From CALKCV01 sp964609515 (GTDB taxonomy: Bacteria > Cyanobacteriota > Cyanobacteriia > Cyanobacteriales > Microcoleaceae): 64,000 nucleotides of DNA. The stretch covers positions 42,897 to 106,896 of the forward strand of contig CAZSTZ010000003.1 of the NCBI GenBank assembly GCA_964609515.1, written 5' to 3'. This document shows, piece by piece, positions 58,505 to 64,000 of this stretch (its first letter is position 1; every line of letters begins with the position of its first letter). A program made the translations under genes and the position numbers. A model generated the notes under the pieces. That model saw only the letters and a program-made list of their open reading frames with translations, was not told the origin of the DNA and did no database searches.

Positions 58505-58627
58505 CTACTTTTTACCCATAAATTTAATCCCGTAGGGCGGATCGGTGAGAATTAAGTCTATGGAATTGTCCGGGAGTCCCTCCATAACTTCCAAACAGTC
58601 CCCGCAATAAATCTTGTTTAATTCCAT
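58505..58627 (-). pseudogene. N-terminal fragment of a DNA methyltransferase
   Basis: ATG 58627 gives MELNKIYCGDCLEVMEGLPD then NSIDLILTDPPYGIKFMGKK and a TAG. The text is the exact start of site-specific N4/N6 DNA methylases, with DPPY, and stops where KWD would follow. No continuation is found in any frame nearby, so the rest of the gene is lost. With dam at 27006 it is the second broken methylase in the window. Confidence 0.8.
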
Positions 58628-58859
58628 TTTTTAGTAGTCATAACGAGTGTGAATTGTACAGCGATAGAACAGGCAGGATGCCTGCTTTGATTCCTCAAGT
58701 CTAGCAAAGTCAAGACTTGAGCCGAATATTCCAACCTCTATAATACTTACTTACTAGGGGTTGGAATATTTTAATTTTGCCTTTGGCTACAACCTTGATT
58801 TTCCGTTCAAAGTTATCAAACTCAAACTTTAATTGTCTATTTTCTACTAAAAATAAACA
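58628..58859. promoter_or_regulatory. Promoter inside inverted repeats, AT-rich intergenic region
   Basis: TTGAGC (58719-58724), 16 bases, TATAAT (58741-58746) on the plus strand. AATATTCCAACC (58727-58738) and its exact complement (58761-58772) surround the -10 box; CTCAAGTCT/AGACTTGAG form another hairpin just upstream. The pair is an operator candidate. A minus-strand frame (reading KFEFDNFERKIKVVAKGKIK) is open here for ~50 codons without a clear start; I do not call it. Confidence 0.5.
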
Positions 58860-59356
58860 TCAAAAAATACCTTCGCCAATTTTGCAAAAAAAATAAATTG
58901 GCCCTGGCGGGCATTGTTATATAGTTGGGCCATTGTTAAGCCTAGCTAGGCGACCGGTCGTTTTAATGGCTTTTTGATAGACATTCTAAGGCCAATATCC
59001 GTGACTTTAGCTCTTCCTGGGCAGTCAACCCGCAACGTCTCCCAACGTTAGGTTTTTCAAATTCTGACTGTGCCGCAGCCATCCTTATTTGAAGTCGATC
59101 GTCCTTAAGCGATCGGCACCTTAAATCAAGGGGAGCTATTCCCAATTTCTCTTTGGAGTACCAGTTAAATCTACAGTAGTTCCTACGCCCTTAACTGTCG
59201 GCTAAAACGTTCGAGGCATTGGATTCCCCTTTCGACCGGCCAATTACGGTCTCGCTGTCGCCCGTCGTTGCCATAGGCTGTCGGTTTAGTGGCGGCTGTT
59301 ACCAACCATTCCCAATATTGGCCCAAAGAATGCCGTTTAATATTGGGGCATTTTTA
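58860..59356. ncRNA. Possible structured noncoding RNA, family unknown
   Basis: About 500 bases without a convincing gene but full of compact complementary segments: GCCTAGCTAGGC, CGACCGGTCG, GACCG/CGGTC, CGATCG/CGATCG, AACGT/ACGTT, and CAGTTAA/TTAACTG enclosing GTAG-GAA-CTAC. On the plus strand it lies between the promoter at 58719 and CCCAATATT/AATATTGGG followed by five T (59311-59355), which looks like a terminator. Strand is uncertain. The branched pattern could be an omega-RNA/HEARO-type RNA, an origin or a packaging site; I cannot decide. Confidence 0.3.
58940..58960. repeat. Two adjoining palindromes
   Basis: GCCTAGCTAGGC (58940-58951) and CGACCGGTCG (58951-58960) share one base and have no loop. 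Adjoining perfect palindromes suit protein-bound sites (resolvase, integrase, replication protein) more than RNA hairpins. Confidence 0.7.
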
Positions 59357-59483
59357 AATTGTACACGATTTTCGCAAAACAGCAAGGCTAGAGTTAAAAA
59401 AATCTGCTAGGTTTAAAAAACTAAAGCAGATAAGAACCTGCTTTGCCGATGCACAATTTAAGCTTGTTATAGTTAGTTGGCAA

Positions 59484-59642
59484 ATGAAACGCAAATTAAG
59501 CATAGAACAAAATAAAGAAATAAAAGCTCTTTTACAGTCATTTAATGTTAAACAAGTATCAAAAAAGACTGGCTTGGGGCCAGTCTTAATTAGAAATATT
59601 CGAGATGAGATGAGAAGAGATATTAAACGGCGGTTATGGTAG
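59484..59642 (+). CDS. Small basic helix-turn-helix-like protein, 52 aa
   Basis: MKRKLSIEQNKEIKALLQSF then NVKQVSKKTGLGPVLIRNIR and a basic end (RRDIKRRLW). The central part fits a helix-turn-helix. It is convergent with dnaN, whose stop is 13 bases away. Probably a DNA-binding regulator of the noncoding region or clamp operon; inferred. Confidence 0.55.
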   Translation: MKRKLSIEQNKEIKALLQSFNVKQVSKKTGLGPVLIRNIRDEMRRDIKRRLW

Positions 59643-59654
59643 CATAACACACAA

Positions 59655-60815
59655 TTAGTTTCTTAACTGCACTGGCATAATCAAATAAGTCATCTTAATA
59701 CCGATTAAAGGAACTAAAACAACTGCAGATGTCGCCTCGTTTAACTGAAATTGAATTTCTAAAACAGAAGGAATTGCTTTTAAACCTTCTATTAAATACT
59801 TGACATTAAATCCAATCTCTACTGACTCGTCAGCAGTTATTTGGGCTGTCAGAACCTCTCGACCGCTGCCAACATCTTTAGCATCCACAGATAATGCTAT
59901 TTCCTGATTAACGTTATCGATGCTGCATTTGAGAATGTTATTTTTTTGGTCTGCCAAAACCGCAATTCGTTCTACTGACATTAAAAAGTTTTTTTTGTCA
60001 ACAGTAATTTGCTTGGTAAATTGGGTCGGCAATAATTGTTCGTAATTGGGATATTGGCCCTCTAGCTTGCGACTGGTTAATTGCTGTTCTCCTAGCTCAA
60101 AAATTACTTGTTCGTCATCAAAAATCAAACCGATAGGTTCTTTAGATTGACGGCTGCCAATGTTTCTTTCTACTTCTCGAAAAGCTTTAGCAGGAATTGT
60201 TATTTCAAATTCTTCTATGTTCTCCTCGATGTCCTCCTCTTCAGTTTCGGAATTAACTCTTTCGGTGACAACCACTGCCAATCTGTGACCGTCGGTGGCA
60301 GCAAATTCTAGGGTGTCTTTCTGAATTTTTAGATGAACCCCTGTTAATACTTGTTTAGTTTCGTCGCCACTGGTAGCAAATAAAGTTCCTTTTAAACCGT
60401 TGACGATCGCTTCTGGGGATAGATAAACTGTTTTTCCGTTGACGATCGCCGGCATATCTGGGTATTCCTCCGCAGCCATGCCCCGCACTTCGTATTTTCC
60501 GGAGCTAGATTTAATGGTCGCGATCGCCTCGCCTTTATCGTCATCTATAATTATTTCTCCATCCGGCAACCTCGACACGATATCCCCAAACAACTTAGCT
60601 GGCAGAGTTAAACTGCCCCCTTTTTCTACCGCTGCCGTAAAACTAGAACGAATCCCCAGACTCAAATCGAAGCCGGTTAACTCTACCTGTTGGTTTTCCT
60701 CATCTGCTGTTAATAGCACGTTTGCCAGCACTGGATGGTTCGGACGGCTGGGAACCGCCCGACTGACTAATGATAGATGACTGTTCAAGTCTTTTTGAGT
60801 TACTGTTATTTTCAT
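59655..60815 (-). CDS. dnaN: DNA polymerase III beta sliding clamp
   Basis: 386 residues, the full length of bacterial DnaN, with MKITVTQKDLNSHLSLVSRA, NVLLTAD, GFDLSLGI, VRGMAAEEYP, FAATDGHRLA, QYPNYEQLLP and the end YLIMPVQLRN, all at the expected places of the three clamp repeats. It encircles DNA and tethers the polymerase. A full clamp in a phage or plasmid is uncommon and would give independence from, or compatibility with, the host replisome. The start overlaps the stop of the upstream gene (ATGA). Confidence 0.9.
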   Translation of the reverse strand: MKITVTQKDLNSHLSLVSRAVPSRPNHPVLANVLLTADEENQQVELTGFDLSLGIRSSFTAAVEKGGSLTLPAKLFGDIVSRLPDGEIIIDDDKGEAIATIKSSSGKYEVRGMAAEEYPDMPAIVNGKTVYLSPEAIVNGLKGTLFATSGDETKQVLTGVHLKIQKDTLEFAATDGHRLAVVVTERVNSETEEEDIEENIEEFEITIPAKAFREVERNIGSRQSKEPIGLIFDDEQVIFELGEQQLTSRKLEGQYPNYEQLLPTQFTKQITVDKKNFLMSVERIAVLADQKNNILKCSIDNVNQEIALSVDAKDVGSGREVLTAQITADESVEIGFNVKYLIEGLKAIPSVLEIQFQLNEATSAVVLVPLIGIKMTYLIMPVQLRN

Positions 60816-61294
60816 TTAGCCACTCCATAAGTAATTATTCCTCCTTCCCGAAAATCTTGAATTTGGCCATTTTTTACAGCAGTTCGTAACGATTGCCTGA
60901 TGCTGTTAGCAATCTTTTTATAGTAAGGACTTGATTCCTCAATATTAACGATCGCCTCAATTAGCTCTTTACTACTTTTAGGTTTTTTGCTAGATTTTAG
61001 GATTTGCATCAAAGAGCCTTTAACCCCTGAGTCAGGGTTTTTCAACACATCTGTTGCGGTGGGAGCCTCAGATGATGGAATCTGTTCCCTCACCCTTCTT
61101 GTCAAATACTGGGGGCGATCTTCCTTGGGCTTTTTCTTCGATGATTGTTTAGGATGGGGTTGGTCTTCCTTTTTAATCAGGGTTTGAAGAGCTTTCCTTT
61201 CTTCTTCTATGCCAGCGATCGCCTTCTCTAATTCAGACAACCTTTTTTGGCAAAAGGCGATCGCTTCTTGTTCTGTCATTATCATATTTGCCAT
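60812..61294 (-). CDS. Hypothetical protein with C-terminal winged-helix-like domain, 160 aa
   Basis: Coiled-coil start (RLSELEKAIAGIEEERKAL), a basic linker (PKQSSKKKPKEDRP) and a C-terminal region KKIANSIRQSLRTAVKNGQI ... GGIITYGVAK, which has the helix-helix-wing pattern of winged-helix domains. Overlap with dnaN indicates cotranscription, so a replication accessory or regulator is plausible. Confidence 0.6.
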   Translation of the reverse strand: MANMIMTEQEAIAFCQKRLSELEKAIAGIEEERKALQTLIKKEDQPHPKQSSKKKPKEDRPQYLTRRVREQIPSSEAPTATDVLKNPDSGVKGSLMQILKSSKKPKSSKELIEAIVNIEESSPYYKKIANSIRQSLRTAVKNGQIQDFREGGIITYGVAK

Positions 61295-61400
61295 AAAATT
61301 CTATTATTTTATCCCAACATTTGTAATAATAACATACTTGAACAAAATGTCAACTCTTTGGTAAAATAAATGTTACTTGTACCATGACAAATCTGTAAAA
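61295..61400 (+). promoter_or_regulatory. Promoter of the helicase gene
   Basis: TTGAAC (61338-61343), 18 bases, TAAAAT (61362-61367). The expected start of transcription near 61374 favours ATG 61401 over the in-frame TTG at 61377. Confidence 0.6.
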
Positions 61401-63533
61401 ATGATTTTTCACCCCATACACAAACTCGATCGCCCGTTAGAGCAAATCGATTTTTCTGTTTACGGTCCCTTACTTAGACCTCATCCCAACCGAAAAGTAG
61501 GTGATGCGGTTGAGTTTATTTACGAGGATGACATACTAATAGGTCAAATTGAACGACTTGTTGACGATATCAGAAGCGTTGTCAGGACTGAACGAGAAGG
61601 TTTATTTGTAGTCCTCAATAACAAGTTCCTGAAACCAATAGATGAAAAATTATTTCAGTGTGAAGGCGGAAAGGTAGATTTTAAGAAAATCCGAAAAGAA
61701 TTTGCTGATAAAGAATTGGCAGAGGCAGAAGAGGAAAGTAGAGCGATGTGGGAAGAAGCGATCGCCCAAGAACAACCCGACCTTAACTTAGCAACTGCCG
61801 ATAATCTTCAAATTGCATATCCTTTTGCCCCTTCAATCTATCAGCAGAAAATTTTAGATGGGTTGAAATCTAGGCATCAGCAGTTGGAAGGTTTAGGTAG
61901 TCAATTAAAAAGTATGGTAATTGAAGCTTTGGCGGGTTGTGCTAAAAGTTCCACAATGGTATTAATAGCGGTATTCCTTAAGCACAATAGTTATAAGGCT
62001 GCCCATTGTCGCTTTGTGGTTTTTGGTAAGGCAAACCAGGAAGACTTGAAAAACAAAATCGAGACCGCCACGGGAAAACCCAGTTGGGGGAATGCCGTAC
62101 AAACTTTACATGGTTTTGCCTTTGAGATTTGGCGGGGAAAAGACAAGGTAAAGGAGAAGGTAAAAGACTATGATATTGACGAGAAAAAATACGAAACAAT
62201 TGCTAAAAACTTGGGAGCGATCGCTAAAGGCAACAAACCGGGAGATTTAGACAAAACTTGCGAGTCTGCCGAATTTTTGGAGTTGGTTGATAAATTAAGG
62301 ATTTACTGCGTTAGGGAAATAACTCCCGATACTATTTTAGCGATCGCTGAACGCTGCCAGATAATCTCTTTTCTGACTGAAAATGCAGAAATACTTAAAA
62401 AAGCGGCTTTATGGTCTCAACGAGTTTTGTCAGAAGGGCTTAAAATAGCTGTTGAAAGTAAAAAAATTGATTATACCGATATGCTATGGTTGCTCTGGAA
62501 AGAGCAAAAAAAGTATCAGGGAATAATTGAGAAGTGGCGGGGGAAACTAAAGTTTATTGGGGTTGATGAGTCTCAAGATTTGAACCTACTACAAATTGAA
62601 GTGCTGAAAATTTTGCATAACCCTCAAACCAACTTTTTCTGCTTTGTAGGCGATCGCTGGCAAGCAATCTACGGGTTCCGAGGTAGCGAGTCAAATTGCA
62701 TGGATATTTTACAAGATACCTTTGGATGCGATCGCTTTGACTTGCCCCTCAACTTCCGGTGCGGCAAAAATCACCTTGATTTTGTGCGGCAACTATTCCC
62801 CCATATCAAAATTGAAGCAAGGGAGGATGCACCGCTAGGAGAAATCCGATGCATAAAGGATTCTGATTTACCTCAATTGCTTAAAAAAGATAGTATTCCC
62901 ACTTTTGGCATTGGGAGAAGGAATGCTTCTTTGGTTGGTTTGGCGATTCGGTTAGCATTGAAGGGAGTGTCTGTTAAATTTAAAGATGCTTTGGTCGCTC
63001 GAAAAATTTATAACGTAGTTCGTAGCGCCGTGACCGCATCAAAACAGCCTTACGATCCAGAAACTTTTGAGGCGCTTTTAAGGGCTGACACAAAAGTAAA
63101 AATAGCCAAGTTGCCAGAACGGAACCGACAAATGTTGGAACTTGAGGTCAGGGATTTGGCCAAGTGTTGCTATTTGATTTTTCAGCAATACCAAATAGCG
63201 TCAATGGGACAATGGGACGAAGTGTTGCAGCAGCTATTTGAGAGCCAGGAAACAAATGTGGCATTCCACACTATCCACAGTGGAAAAGGTGGTGAGGGCG
63301 ATCGAGTGTTGTTTGTTTATCCAGACGACACGCCTCTTACTTATTTGGGGCAAACCGATGAGGAGAAGCAGCAAGAGCGCAATGCTATCTATATTGCACT
63401 AACCCGGTGTTTGGCTAAGGGCGATCGGGTTAATTCTGGGGTGTTGTGGTTGGTTATTCAGCAAGCAATAGAAAAAGGCAAGCTGGTTTACAAGTGGCCT
63501 GGGTGGTTGCCGCAGGAAATGAGAAGGTTTTAA
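61401..63533 (+). CDS. UvrD/Rep-like superfamily 1 helicase
   Basis: 710 residues from ATG 61401. Helicase motifs in order: I EALAGCAKSST (176-185), Ia-like FVVFGKANQ, II IGVDESQDL (387-394), III GDRWQAIYGFRGS (417-429), IV LPLNFRCG, V TIHSGKGGEGDRVLF, VI NAIYIALTRC. Motif I has Ala where the Gly before Lys is normally found. The first ~130 residues are an added domain with an SH3-like start (KVGDAVEFIYEDDILIGQI). It would unwind DNA for replication or recombination alongside the clamp. The protein is a little longer than UvrD. Confidence 0.85.
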   Translation: MIFHPIHKLDRPLEQIDFSVYGPLLRPHPNRKVGDAVEFIYEDDILIGQIERLVDDIRSVVRTEREGLFVVLNNKFLKPIDEKLFQCEGGKVDFKKIRKEFADKELAEAEEESRAMWEEAIAQEQPDLNLATADNLQIAYPFAPSIYQQKILDGLKSRHQQLEGLGSQLKSMVIEALAGCAKSSTMVLIAVFLKHNSYKAAHCRFVVFGKANQEDLKNKIETATGKPSWGNAVQTLHGFAFEIWRGKDKVKEKVKDYDIDEKKYETIAKNLGAIAKGNKPGDLDKTCESAEFLELVDKLRIYCVREITPDTILAIAERCQIISFLTENAEILKKAALWSQRVLSEGLKIAVESKKIDYTDMLWLLWKEQKKYQGIIEKWRGKLKFIGVDESQDLNLLQIEVLKILHNPQTNFFCFVGDRWQAIYGFRGSESNCMDILQDTFGCDRFDLPLNFRCGKNHLDFVRQLFPHIKIEAREDAPLGEIRCIKDSDLPQLLKKDSIPTFGIGRRNASLVGLAIRLALKGVSVKFKDALVARKIYNVVRSAVTASKQPYDPETFEALLRADTKVKIAKLPERNRQMLELEVRDLAKCCYLIFQQYQIASMGQWDEVLQQLFESQETNVAFHTIHSGKGGEGDRVLFVYPDDTPLTYLGQTDEEKQQERNAIYIALTRCLAKGDRVNSGVLWLVIQQAIEKGKLVYKWPGWLPQEMRRF

Positions 63534-63536
63534 GCA

Positions 63537-63568
63537 TAAAAAACCAGGTTGCTATTTTGCAACCTGGT
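63537..63568 (-). terminator. Rho-independent terminator
   Basis: ACCAGGTTGC (63543-63552), loop TATTTT, GCAACCTGGT (63559-63568). On the minus strand a run of T follows directly, so it terminates the 63586 gene; on the plus strand it may also stop the helicase transcript weakly. Confidence 0.85.
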
Positions 63569-63585
63569 GGAAATTTGTATTTTAG

Positions 63586-63927
63586 TTATGCACAATGCCC
63601 CAAACTAAATATTTGATGTCCATCTTTGTCGATGGTATATCCCCATATTGCAGAATAGAACAGTTCATAATTTTTGTACTTTACTTGCGGCAATTCCGCT
63701 TTGTGCTTAATGTTACCATAATGAATTGGACCGTAGTGAGTTTGTAGTTTTATTATCTGTCGCAAAAGCTCTTTGTGGCGGGGATGGTTTCCTTTGTGAA
63801 CTGGGAAATATTTTTCCCAGTCTTTGTTGGAGCAGGTTTCCCACACTTCAATGATTTTTTTTAGAATATCAACGCATCCTTGTTGATACTGATTGACTTC
63901 TAGTTGGAATTTTTGAGTTGCTAACAT
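63586..63927 (-). CDS. Hypothetical protein, 113 aa
   Basis: ATG 63927 (MLATQKFQLEVNQYQQGCVD) is preferred because AGGA lies eight bases before it; the frame extends to 63972 through the repeat. The protein has an N-terminal helix and RHKELLRQIIKLQTHYGPIH, and ends FSLGHCA. No family recognised. It has its own terminator. Confidence 0.6.
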   Translation of the reverse strand: MLATQKFQLEVNQYQQGCVDILKKIIEVWETCSNKDWEKYFPVHKGNHPRHKELLRQIIKLQTHYGPIHYGNIKHKAELPQVKYKNYELFYSAIWGYTIDKDGHQIFSLGHCA

Positions 63928-63940
63928 TTGTTTGTCCTTT

Positions 63941-64000
63941 GTTTGGTTTGCGGGACTCCCGCGACTCCCCAAGGGTGGGGAGTTTCGCCCGTGTCCGGCA
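63941..64000. repeat. 60-bp hairpin-rich repeat, copy B (reaches the window edge)
   Basis: Exact reverse complement of 54464-54523 apart from the six-base loop of the central hairpin, which is AAGGGT on the plus strand in both copies. The match runs to the last base, so the repeat may be longer. The two copies bracket 9.4 kb carrying dnaN, thyA and the helicase. Confidence 0.9.

Noticed and set aside
58963..59145. 60-codon minus-strand frame in the noncoding region
   Set aside because: Translation has no recognisable pattern and the DNA is dominated by short palindromes; treated as noncoding.

Overview
The window is a long stretch of a cyanobacterial virus genome, most likely a siphovirus kept as a phage-plasmid or prophage. 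The palindrome GCGATCGC and its core GATCGC (the HIP1 signature of cyanobacterial DNA) recur in almost every gene, and the DNA is AT-rich. A head module of DUF1073 portal, DUF2213 protease/scaffold, cement protein, DUF2184 capsid protein and DUF4054 connector, plus a two-gene terminase and a 3892-residue tape measure, identify a long-tailed virus. The left edge carries the C-terminal end of a large helicase resembling cyanobacterial plasmid replication proteins, which is why a phage-plasmid is suspected.

Layout. 1-1138: end of the replication helicase. 1143-1335: remnant of a TnpB (IS200/IS605-type) end. 1343-20311, minus strand: tail tip, adhesins, a GH10-like glycosidase and the tape measure. 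20459-28211, plus strand: a cysteine-motif lipase-like protein, membrane and acidic proteins, a candidate programmed frameshift, an ASCH protein, and broken DUF5131 and dam genes. 28247-30986, minus: terminase and a small membrane protein. 30985-40828: tail/virion genes that switch strand repeatedly with overlapping ends, plus a tRNA with anticodon CAT. 40977: BRO-type antirepressor. 41748-53288, minus: head module, with an Acb2-like candidate anti-CBASS sponge at 45433. 53414-57944: ribbon-helix-helix regulator, small early genes, truncated thymidylate kinase, C39-like peptidase and a DUF4346-ThyA thymidylate synthase. 58505-59483: methyltransferase fragment and a ~0.6 kb possibly structured noncoding stretch. 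59655-63927: DNA polymerase beta clamp, UvrD-like helicase and a small gene.

The genes form a replication/nucleotide group (Rep helicase, DnaN, UvrD, ThyA), a virion group read mostly on the minus strand, and short plus-strand early operons. Three plus-strand operons start at promoters carrying a GGGGTGTNRCCCC-like inverted repeat, and two of these lie beside divergent ribbon-helix-helix genes.

Micro-duplications and truncations recur: 5 bp in dam, 11 bp at the portal 3' end, 29 bp at the end of the DUF4054 gene, 264 bp in the tape measure, and lost 5' ends in tmk and DUF5131. The element is therefore either decaying or rearranging quickly. All family assignments come from reading motifs; no search was run.
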